DNA of 64,000 nt. Origin: Clostridium sp. K13 (lineage in GTDB: Bacteria > Bacillota > Clostridia > Clostridiales > Clostridiaceae). Shown piece by piece: positions 9,101-17,650 of the stretch. The first letter of the stretch is position 1, and the number at the start of each line of letters is the position of its first letter. The position numbers and the translations under genes are program-made. The notes under the pieces are model-generated. The model had not been told where the DNA came from and did not search any database. It worked only from the letters and a program-made list of their open reading frames with translations. Location of the stretch: the NCBI RefSeq assembly GCF_019734195.1, contig NZ_JAASHM010000005.1:90824-154823 (forward strand), in the 5' to 3' direction.

Positions 9101-9537
9101 CAATTCGTACTTAAGTCATTAACTGTATCATCAGATTTAGCTTCTGCTTCTTTAAATTTAACCGATTCCATACGCCATCTACCCTTGTCATCTTCAGTAA
9201 AAGTACCTATTAAATAGGTTTTTTTATAAGGCTTCTCATATCCAAATCCATAGGCTTCAACTTCTATACTATTATCAATCTTAGATAAAACAGATATAGA
9301 TTCAACATTTATTAATCTTAAATTTTTATCATCCCAGTGAGTAAAATAATAATCAACGGAATAAATAAAACTTGAACATCTAAAATATACATACATATTT
9401 TTTATGGAGGTTCCTATAATAAATAATGTTAATAATAAAATAGCTATTGCGATAATTTTTCTATTTCTTTGTATCTTCCTTTTTTTATGTTTCATTTTAA
9501 TTAAATTTTGTTTTTTTACTGCATGGACAGTGTTCAT
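9100..9537 (-). CDS. Membrane-anchored protein of unknown function
   Basis: 145 residues: a strongly basic N-terminus (about 1-26, rich in Lys/Arg), one membrane span (about 27-46), and an outer domain of about 100 residues with beta-strand-like alternation and a charged C-terminal tail. Positive-inside topology puts the domain outside the cell. On the - strand GGAGG precedes the ATG at 9537 at good distance. Isolated between convergent and divergent + strand genes. No family recognised; the outer domain resembles small lumazine- or NTF2-like folds only in a general way, which I would not rely on. Confidence 0.6.
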   Translation of the reverse strand: MNTVHAVKKQNLIKMKHKKRKIQRNRKIIAIAILLLTLFIIGTSIKNMYVYFRCSSFIYSVDYYFTHWDDKNLRLINVESISVLSKIDNSIEVEAYGFGYEKPYKKTYLIGTFTEDDKGRWRMESVKFKEAEAKSDDTVNDLSTN

Positions 9538-9820
9538 ATGTTAACCTCCACAAAGAAATTACTTTAGCTAAATCAATATTTAGAATCTCGCTTATAATTA
9601 TATATTACCATATTATGTAAATAAGTAAAGAAAATATTGTATATTTGTAATACTAACAATATAATTAATATAAAACATCCTTTAGAATAGGATTAATATT
9701 TTTACAAACTTTAAATAAACATTTTTAGCAAAATAATAGATTTTTATAATTATGTTTAATGATTAAATTCATAAACTTATGAATAAAAAATACGGATAAG
9801 AAGAAAAGGAGAATATTATT

Positions 9821-10219
9821 ATGGATTATTCAAGCTTAATATTAATGGAAAGAGACAATGAAACAGGATTTGTATCAAAGGAACTTGGAAGCTTTAAGGT
9901 TTCAGAGGGAGCAGAACATATAAAAGGATTTTATGTAAAAGGTGATAATGTTTATATAAAATTTGATACAAATAAAGACGTTGAAGAATGGGAATACTCT
10001 GCAATATATGATGTATTTAATGCAGAGTTATTTGAAAATGAAGGATTTGAAATTGAAGAAGTAGATGATGAATATAATCCAACATTTTTAATTAATTTTA
10101 CTTATAAAGATGATCATCAATATATTGAAGAAAAATTATCTCTTGCTATAGAGTTAATAGAAGAAGCTATGGAAAAAGCCTTTAATGATATTGAAGGAAA
10201 AGAAGAAGATTATAAATAA
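9821..10219 (+). CDS. Conserved acidic clostridial protein, function unknown
   Basis: 132 residues, soluble and acidic. It starts MDYSSLILMERDNETGF and has a C-terminal helical part (about 103-128). It resembles a small protein family conserved in Clostridium (possibly the one called DUF6762; from memory, unverified). AAAGGAG precedes the ATG. It lies 43 bases upstream of the oligoendopeptidase gene with no terminator between, so the two are probably co-transcribed. Confidence 0.65.
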   Translation: MDYSSLILMERDNETGFVSKELGSFKVSEGAEHIKGFYVKGDNVYIKFDTNKDVEEWEYSAIYDVFNAELFENEGFEIEEVDDEYNPTFLINFTYKDDHQYIEEKLSLAIELIEEAMEKAFNDIEGKEEDYK

Positions 10220-10262
10220 GAATAGAAAGGAGATGCCTATATAGATAGGCTGAAGTTGAGCT

Positions 10263-12059
10263 ATGGAAAGTAAGGTTTTAAAGAAAAGAGAGGAAATACA
10301 AAATCAAGACAAGTGGAGTGTTAATGAAGTATACTCTAGTGATGAAGCTTGGGAAAAAGAATATAAGGAATTACAAGAAGAAGCTCCAAAGCTTAAAGAC
10401 TTTGAAGGTAAGCTTGGAGATGGAGAAACTTTAATAAGATATTTCGAAGAAAATGAAAGAATATCAAGAAAAGCAGAAAAGATTTATGTTTATGCGCATT
10501 TAAGATGTGATGAAGATACAAGTAATACAAAATATCAAGCAATGATGAATAAAATAGATGCTTATATGGCTGAATATGCTACTTATACAGCATATGTTGT
10601 ACCAGAAATTTTAGCACTTCCTGATGGAACAGTAGAAAAACAAATGGAAGAATTAAAAGGTCTTGAACCATATAAGTTCTTATTAGAAAATGTTTTAAAA
10701 GAAAAACCTCATGTATTAGATAAAAAAGAAGAGGAATTACTTGCAGCAGCTTCAGATTGTTTAGATGCACCTTCATCTATACATAATATTATGACAAATG
10801 CAGATATGAAGTTTGGTAATATAAAAGATGAAGATGGTGAAGAAGTTGAATTAACAGAAGGAAATTATTCTTCATTTATTAAATCAAAGAATAGAGAAGT
10901 TAGAAAAGAAGCATTTAAAGGATTATTTAAAGAATATAAAGCTTTTGAAAATACATTAGCAACAACTCTTTCTAGCTCAATAAAGGTATTTAACTTTGGT
11001 GCTAGAGTAAGAAATTATAATAGTGCATTAGAAGCATCATTAAAACCAAATGATATTCCTTTAGAAGTATATACTAATGCTATAAAAACTATAGATGACA
11101 ATCTTTCATCACTTCATAGATATGTATCATTAAAGAAAAGATTATTAGGACTTGATGAAATGCATATGTATGATTTATATGTTCCTGTAATTGAAATTCC
11201 TAAAGAAAGAGTAGAATTTGATGATGCAGTTAAAATGGCAGTTGAAGGATTACAACCTTTAGGAAAGGAGTATTTAGATATATTCCAAGAAGGAATTAAT
11301 GGTGGATGGATAGATAAATATATTAATAAAGGAAAACGTGGTGGAGCATATTCATGGGGTGGATATGATACAAAACCTTATGTTTTATTAAATTATAATT
11401 ATGAACTTAATGATGTATCAACTTTAGTTCACGAAATGGGTCACTCAATTCATTCTTATTATTCAAGAAAAGAACAAAGCTATTATTATGCAGGTTATAC
11501 ATTATTCTGTGCAGAAGTTGCTTCAACTACTAATGAAGCTTTATTAATTCATTACTTAATAAATAAAGAAACTGATAAAAAGAAAAAATTATATTTAATA
11601 AATCAAGAGTTAGAGCAAATAAGAACTACTGTATTTAGACAATTAATGTTCGCAGAGTTTGAACTTTATACTCATGAAAGTTTTGAAAAAGGAATTCCAT
11701 TAACTGCAGAAGATTATAATGAAAAATGGCATGAATTAAATGTTAAGTATTTTGGTCCAGATATGGTAGTAGACTCCGAAATAGATGTTGAATGGTCAAG
11801 AATACCTCATTTCTATAGTGACTTCTATGTATATCAATATGCAACAGGGTATGCAGCAGCATCTGCTTTTGCAAAGAGCATATTAGATAATGAACCAAAT
11901 GCTGTTGAAAAGTATGTTGGATTCTTAAAGAGCGGTGGAAGTGATTATCCAATAGAAATATTAAAGAAAGCAGGAGTAGATATGACTACACCTAAACCTT
12001 TAGAATCAACTATTGATAGATTTAATGAATTATTAGATATGTTAGAGAAAGAAATTTAA
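10263..12059 (+). CDS. pepF: Oligoendopeptidase F (M3B family)
   Basis: A 598-residue cytoplasmic zinc metallopeptidase that cleaves short peptides. The zinc site is H390-E-x-x-H394 in VHEMGHS, and the third ligand region AEVASTTNE follows about 26 residues later, as in PepF. Length matches the family (about 600). The N-terminus with DKWSVNEVYSSDEAWEKEY matches the family's usual beginning, so this start is right even though its ribosome site is unusual: AAAGGAG (10226-10232) is about 30 bases upstream, with a small hairpin GCCTAT/ATAGGC (10235-10250) between. The rhomboid gene follows after two bases. Confidence 0.92.
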   Translation: MESKVLKKREEIQNQDKWSVNEVYSSDEAWEKEYKELQEEAPKLKDFEGKLGDGETLIRYFEENERISRKAEKIYVYAHLRCDEDTSNTKYQAMMNKIDAYMAEYATYTAYVVPEILALPDGTVEKQMEELKGLEPYKFLLENVLKEKPHVLDKKEEELLAAASDCLDAPSSIHNIMTNADMKFGNIKDEDGEEVELTEGNYSSFIKSKNREVRKEAFKGLFKEYKAFENTLATTLSSSIKVFNFGARVRNYNSALEASLKPNDIPLEVYTNAIKTIDDNLSSLHRYVSLKKRLLGLDEMHMYDLYVPVIEIPKERVEFDDAVKMAVEGLQPLGKEYLDIFQEGINGGWIDKYINKGKRGGAYSWGGYDTKPYVLLNYNYELNDVSTLVHEMGHSIHSYYSRKEQSYYYAGYTLFCAEVASTTNEALLIHYLINKETDKKKKLYLINQELEQIRTTVFRQLMFAEFELYTHESFEKGIPLTAEDYNEKWHELNVKYFGPDMVVDSEIDVEWSRIPHFYSDFYVYQYATGYAAASAFAKSILDNEPNAVEKYVGFLKSGGSDYPIEILKKAGVDMTTPKPLESTIDRFNELLDMLEKEI

Positions 12060-12061
12060 GA

Positions 12062-13030
12062 ATGAATAAATTAGAAAATGTGTTATTTGGAGAGCTAACA
12101 AAGCAGGGTGGATTTTATATAAAGGATTATTATAGCGATTCTTTAAAAGAAAAGAAGTGGATAGCTATAATGGAAAATAAAGATTTTATTTATGCAGTTG
12201 TAGTATCTAATAGTTATAAAAGTGATTTTATATATTATGAAGCTATGAGCTTTTTAGAAAAGATGTATTCAAAAAGAATAGCTTTAAACATAGTTATATA
12301 TGCAACAGATAAGTATGAATCTTTAATAAATCAAAACTATAATAAAGTAATTTATTCAGAAAAAGAAAAACAAGTAGTTTACAGTGATAGTAGCTGTAAA
12401 CCACTTGTTTCTATACTTAATTATAGTATGGAAAAGAAAAGCAAAGAAAAATTAAAGTATAAGGAAAGTATAATAACATACATATTAATATGTATAAATA
12501 TATTAATTTTTATAGTTACAGCTTTTATTTCTAAGAATATACAGAATATTGATTCATATACTTTAGTGCAATTAGGGGCAAAGGTTAATGTTTTAATAAA
12601 TAATGGACAACCATGGAGATTAATAACATGTGCTTTCTTACATGGAGGATTAGCTCATATAGCATTTAATATGTATGCTCTTAAAATTATTGGATCAGAA
12701 GTAGAGTATGTATATGGAAAAGTTAAATATATAGTAATATATTTAATTTCAGCTTTAGGGGGAAGTATTTTTAGCTACCTTTTCAATTCAGATTCAATAA
12801 GCGTAGGTGCATCAGGAGCTATATTTGGACTTTTAGGAGCAATGATCATATTTGGTATAAAACATAAAAATAAAGTTGGTAAAGAATATATAATTAATTT
12901 ATTAAAAGTTTTACTCATAAATATATTTATAGGAGTTACACTAAGTAATATAGATAATGGTGCTCATATAGGAGGATTAATATTTGGTGGAATTTCTGCT
13001 TTGATGTTAAAGGATAGAAAAATATATTAA
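12062..13030 (+). CDS. Rhomboid family intramembrane serine protease
   Basis: 322 residues. The C-terminal half is a six-span rhomboid core with catalytic Ser251 in GASGAIFG, catalytic His302 in AHIGG, and the conserved HGGLAHIAFNMYAL segment (194-207). The N-terminal 130 residues are a soluble cytoplasmic domain with no membrane span, as in the Bacillus GluP/YqgP type, although I cannot assign a fold to it. The gene starts two bases after the pepF stop and has only a weak ribosome site inside pepF's end, so translation is probably coupled. The substrate is unknown; GluP-type proteases act in membrane-protein quality control. Confidence 0.9.
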   Translation: MNKLENVLFGELTKQGGFYIKDYYSDSLKEKKWIAIMENKDFIYAVVVSNSYKSDFIYYEAMSFLEKMYSKRIALNIVIYATDKYESLINQNYNKVIYSEKEKQVVYSDSSCKPLVSILNYSMEKKSKEKLKYKESIITYILICINILIFIVTAFISKNIQNIDSYTLVQLGAKVNVLINNGQPWRLITCAFLHGGLAHIAFNMYALKIIGSEVEYVYGKVKYIVIYLISALGGSIFSYLFNSDSISVGASGAIFGLLGAMIIFGIKHKNKVGKEYIINLLKVLLINIFIGVTLSNIDNGAHIGGLIFGGISALMLKDRKIY

Positions 13031-13050
13031 TTTATAAAGGAGTAATGCTA

Positions 13051-13671
13051 ATGAGTTTATTAAAGGATAAAGCACTTGGTTTAAATTTAATATCAATGGT
13101 AATATTAATTATTACTGCAATATACGATTTTATGTTTAGAGGTGGAGAAAAGCTTTTTAGAATAGGCTTAATGGCGATTACTTTATGGATAATGTATGGT
13201 GTGTATAAAAAAACTTTCTTAAGAAAGACAAGAATAAGTTTTTATTTAATATATTCTTTTATATTTGGAGCAATGTATTTAGGGAATGTATTTGATTTTT
13301 ATTTAATTATACCTATGTATGATAAAATATTACATTTACTATCAGGCCTTATTCTTGGAATGATAGGATATATATTGTTTGTACATGTAAGTAATGGAGC
13401 AACTGAAGGCTCATTTAAAAGATATATGCCTATATTATTTTCAATCATATTTTCTATTGCAGGTGCAGCAGTATGGGAAATATGGGAATTTTCAACAGAC
13501 CAATTATTTGGATTTGCCTCTCAAAATAATAGTTTGCATGACACAATGTGGGATATAATATGCGGTAGTTTAATGGGAGTAATTGCAAATATTCCTATTT
13601 ATTTATACTATATAAAAAGTAAAAAAATCAAATTTATTGAAAATTTAAATAAAGAGATTAATGAATATTAA
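13051..13671 (+). CDS. DUF2238 (YjdF-like) membrane protein
   Basis: 206 residues with about six membrane spans. It carries the family's conserved polar positions inside or next to spans: YDKILHLLSG (about 92-101), WEIWEF (about 145-150) and DTMWDIICG (about 165-173). The start at 13051 is preferred to the ATG at 13045 because AAAGGAG (13036-13042) is eight bases from the former and only two from the latter. It follows the rhomboid gene closely and is ended by a strong terminator, so pepF-rhomboid-this gene probably form one operon. Biochemical function unknown. Confidence 0.8.
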   Translation: MSLLKDKALGLNLISMVILIITAIYDFMFRGGEKLFRIGLMAITLWIMYGVYKKTFLRKTRISFYLIYSFIFGAMYLGNVFDFYLIIPMYDKILHLLSGLILGMIGYILFVHVSNGATEGSFKRYMPILFSIIFSIAGAAVWEIWEFSTDQLFGFASQNNSLHDTMWDIICGSLMGVIANIPIYLYYIKSKKIKFIENLNKEINEY

Positions 13672-13715
13672 TAAGGAATAGAAATAATATTTTATTATTT
13701 CTACTCCTTATTTGC
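13672..13715 (+). terminator. Rho-independent terminator
   Basis: 18-bp stem (13672-13689 / 13693-13710) with a single A-C mismatch and a 3-base loop, beginning just after the DUF2238-like gene's stop; T-rich tail. Confidence 0.8.
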
Positions 13716-13772
13716 ATTTTCTTAAGAAAAGATTAAGAAAAATATAAGCTAAATGTTAACAAAGAATTAACT

Positions 13773-13796
13773 TTATATAATAAATTTATTATATAA
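13773..13796. promoter_or_regulatory. 24-base perfect AT palindrome upstream of the PAP2 gene
   Basis: Every base from 13773 to 13796 pairs with its mirror position around a central AAATTT. It contains a TATAAT on each strand. It may be an operator, or simply a by-product of overlapping -10 elements in AT-rich DNA. Confidence 0.35.
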
Positions 13797-13872
13797 TAAG
13801 AGTATAATGAAGCTGTATATTAAAGTATGTGAAATATTAAAAGGGGTAAAATAAAAATAAGGAGATATTGGG

Positions 13873-14400
13873 ATGGTGAAATTTTTTAAAGCAATAGATA
13901 ATAAGGGCTTAAAGTACATAAGTGAAAAATGTCAAAATAGAACATTTGATAAAATGATGCCAATTATAACTATGATGGGGAATTTAGGAGTAATATGGTT
14001 TGTTATATCAAGTTTAATGTTCTTAAAGGTTGAATATAGAATTATTGGTATAGGTGTTATTTTAGCAGTGGCACTAACTACAATAATTGGTGAAGGAATA
14101 ATAAAACATATAGTTAGAAGAAGCAGACCATTTCAAGATAAAGAAGAAAAGTTATTGATAAATAAACCTATAACATACTCTTTTCCATCAGGGCATACAG
14201 CATCATCCTTTGCTGCTTTAGCAGTATTTTTACAAATGAATGGGAAGTTAGGATTAATAGTAAGTCCAATTGCAACATTAATTGCATTTTCAAGAGTATA
14301 TTTAAAAGTACATTATCCAACGGATGTAATTTTTGGAATGCTTTTAGGATTTACTTGTGGTATAACTGTAGTTTCTTTTTTAGGGAGAATGGTTTTTTAA
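13873..14400 (+). CDS. PAP2 family membrane phosphatase
   Basis: 175 residues with about five membrane spans. All three phosphatase motifs are visible: KHIVRRSRP (motif 1), PSGH in YSFPSGHTASS (motif 2) and SRVYLKVHYPTD (motif 3). Members dephosphorylate phosphatidic acid, phosphatidylglycerophosphate or undecaprenyl pyrophosphate at the outer face; which one cannot be told from the sequence. AAGGAG precedes the ATG. The neighbour just downstream makes glycolipid from diacylglycerol, so generation of diacylglycerol is an attractive but unproven role. Confidence 0.9.
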   Translation: MVKFFKAIDNKGLKYISEKCQNRTFDKMMPIITMMGNLGVIWFVISSLMFLKVEYRIIGIGVILAVALTTIIGEGIIKHIVRRSRPFQDKEEKLLINKPITYSFPSGHTASSFAALAVFLQMNGKLGLIVSPIATLIAFSRVYLKVHYPTDVIFGMLLGFTCGITVVSFLGRMVF

Positions 14401-14423
14401 TATTTAAAATTATGTGATATAAT
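14395..14423 (+). promoter_or_regulatory. Probable extended -10 promoter for the glycosyltransferase
   Basis: TGATATAAT at 14415-14423 is an extended -10 element; the -35 region (TTTTAA, 17 bases upstream) is weak. It overlaps the end of the PAP2 gene. Confidence 0.45.
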
Positions 14424-14465
14424 AGTAAATTGATTATAGAAATTATATTGTTAGGGGGACCTTAA

Positions 14466-15602
14466 ATGAATATTCTTATTTTGTCAGCATCGACTGGTGG
14501 CGGACATATGAGGGCATCTAAAGCGATAGAGGGTTATATGACCCAAAAAAATAAAGATATAAATGTTAAAATAGTAGATAGTTTATTGTATATAAGTCCA
14601 ATATTAAATAAAACAGTAACAAGTGGATATGTTTATTTAGCAACTAAGACTCCTAGATTATATGGAAAGCTATATGATTTAACTAATAAGGATCATAAGT
14701 TAGCTAACTTTGTAACTAGACTTAACAATATATTTGCAAATAAGTTATTACCGTTAATAGATGATTTTAAGCCAGACGTTATTATAACAACACATCCATT
14801 TCCAACTGAAATGGTATCAAGATTAAAGTCTAAAAGAGAAATAAATATACCATTAATATGTATAATGACTGATTATGCACCACATAAGGCATGGATAAAT
14901 GATAAGGTAGATGCATATATTGTGGCTAATGATGATATGGTTGCTAAAATGGCTTCAGAGGGAGTAGATGCAAGATGTATTTATCCTTATGGAATACCTG
15001 TAGATGAAGTGTTTTTTGAAGAGAAAGAAAAACAATTAGTAATTGAAGAATTAGGTCTTAATAAAAACTTACCAACAATATTAATGATGGCAGGAAGTTT
15101 TGGAGTATCAAATGTTTTTGAGGTTTATGAAAATATAATCGATATAGATTTAGATTTTCAAATAATATTAGTTACAGGAAGAAATCAAAAGCTATATAAG
15201 CATTTTGAAGAAGTAATAGGTAATAGCCCTAAAAAAACAAAGCTTATATATTTTACAGATGAAATTAATAAATTTATGCAAGCATCAGACATAATAATTA
15301 CAAAACCAGGAGGATTAACAGTTACAGAAGCATTAGCTTGTAATATTCCAATGGCAGTTTTTGATGCGATTCCAGGGCAAGAGGAAGAAAATGCAGAGTT
15401 TTTATTAAAGCATAATATGGCTGTAAGAATTAAAGATGGAAATAGCTGTAGAGAAGCTATTGTAGAATTATTAAAAGACGGTGAAAAACTAGAGGATATG
15501 AAGGAAGCTTGCAAGTCTTTTGATAAAAATGATTCTACAAAGAACATATTCCTATTAATTAATGAATTAATAGAAAATAATTTTATAATGAATGAGAAAT
15601 AG
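14466..15602 (+). CDS. UgtP-like diacylglycerol glucosyltransferase (GT28)
   Basis: 378 residues. The N-terminal domain matches the MGDG-synthase type (LSASTGGGHMRASKAI at residues 6-21), and the C-terminal domain is GT28-like, with the sugar-nucleotide region KPGGLTVTEALACNIP at about 280-295. Such enzymes transfer glucose or galactose from UDP-sugar to diacylglycerol at the inner membrane face, giving glycolipids and the lipoteichoic-acid anchor. AGGGGG lies seven bases before the ATG. It is preceded by a PAP2 phosphatase and followed by a strong terminator. A sterol- or other lipid-directed relative cannot be excluded. Confidence 0.85.
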   Translation: MNILILSASTGGGHMRASKAIEGYMTQKNKDINVKIVDSLLYISPILNKTVTSGYVYLATKTPRLYGKLYDLTNKDHKLANFVTRLNNIFANKLLPLIDDFKPDVIITTHPFPTEMVSRLKSKREINIPLICIMTDYAPHKAWINDKVDAYIVANDDMVAKMASEGVDARCIYPYGIPVDEVFFEEKEKQLVIEELGLNKNLPTILMMAGSFGVSNVFEVYENIIDIDLDFQIILVTGRNQKLYKHFEEVIGNSPKKTKLIYFTDEINKFMQASDIIITKPGGLTVTEALACNIPMAVFDAIPGQEEENAEFLLKHNMAVRIKDGNSCREAIVELLKDGEKLEDMKEACKSFDKNDSTKNIFLLINELIENNFIMNEK

Positions 15603-15606
15603 TTTG

Positions 15607-15642
15607 AAAAAGTTGTGCTTAATAATATTGCACAACTTTTTT
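15607..15642 (+). terminator. Rho-independent terminator
   Basis: Perfect 12-bp stem AAAAAGTTGTGC / GCACAACTTTTT (15607-15618 / 15630-15641) with an 11-base loop and T-run. Confidence 0.9.
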
Positions 15643-15681
15643 ATATTTTTTTTAAAATTATCTTTTAAAATTATAAAAATA

Positions 15682-15750
15682 GGATTATTATATTAATTAG
15701 GATTACTATATTAATAAATATATTAATATAAATTTATTAATATAAGAAAA
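15682..15750. repeat. Direct and inverted repeats upstream of gdhA
   Basis: GGATTATTATATTAAT (15682-15697) recurs with one change as GGATTACTATATTAAT (15700-15715), an 18-base period. It is followed by an AT-only imperfect palindrome built on ATATTAATA (about 15717-15744). It is placed where a promoter or operator of gdhA would be. Confidence 0.5.
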
Positions 15751-15808
15751 AAATCATATAAATAATACATTTATATGTAGAAAAAATCCAAAAAAATATT
15801 AATTATAA

Positions 15809-17185
<1,377 letters not shown>

Positions 17186-17241
17186 TTTTATAACTAAAGC
17201 TATTAAGAGAAGCTAAGACTTAGAAAAGTAGATTTTATTAT

Positions 17242-17296
17242 AAAAATCAAATTGCTTTGTAGTTTATATAATTACAAAGTAATTTGATTTTTTCTT
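17242..17296 (+). terminator. Rho-independent terminator after gdhA
   Basis: 20-bp stem (17242-17261 / 17273-17292) interrupted only by one G-T wobble, 11-base loop, T-run into TTTTTTC. Confidence 0.85.
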
Positions 17297-17569
17297 TTAA
17301 GTATATTAGGTAGTTTAGAAATTTAAGTTTACTAATTTATTTTAAAATATATAATAAAATGAAGTATTGTAAGTAAAATAATTTGTAAATTTAAATAATG
17401 AGGATAATATATAAATAATTAAATAATTATTTATATATATATATACATGAAAAATTTTTTAGATGACTTATTATTATAAAATAGATTATAATTAAATACC
17501 GTAAAAGATAGAAATTTTTAATAATTTAAAAATTGTGATAGAATTAAAAAGTTAATAAAGAACATTAGT

Positions 17570-17598
17570 TTGATTTTGATATTATGAAATTGTATAAT
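17570..17598 (+). promoter_or_regulatory. Probable sigma-A promoter of parE-parC
   Basis: TTGATT (17570-17575), 17-base spacer, TATAAT (17593-17598), about 50 bases before the parE start. Confidence 0.6.
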
Positions 17599-17650
17599 TA
17601 TATCTAAATTATTACTTAAATGTGAATAGGTTATAATTTTGGAGGTTTAT

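Larger units (their letters stand above)
17186..17650 (+). other. Intergenic region between gdhA and parE
   Basis: About 465 bases with no gene. It holds the gdhA terminator (17242-17296), then AT-rich sequence without recognisable structure, then a good promoter (17570-17598) and the parE ribosome site. Confidence 0.6.

Noticed and set aside
17300..17570. A small RNA or peptide gene in the gdhA-parE gap
   Set aside because: No open frame with ribosome site and no hairpin pair beyond the gdhA terminator; composition is plain AT-rich.
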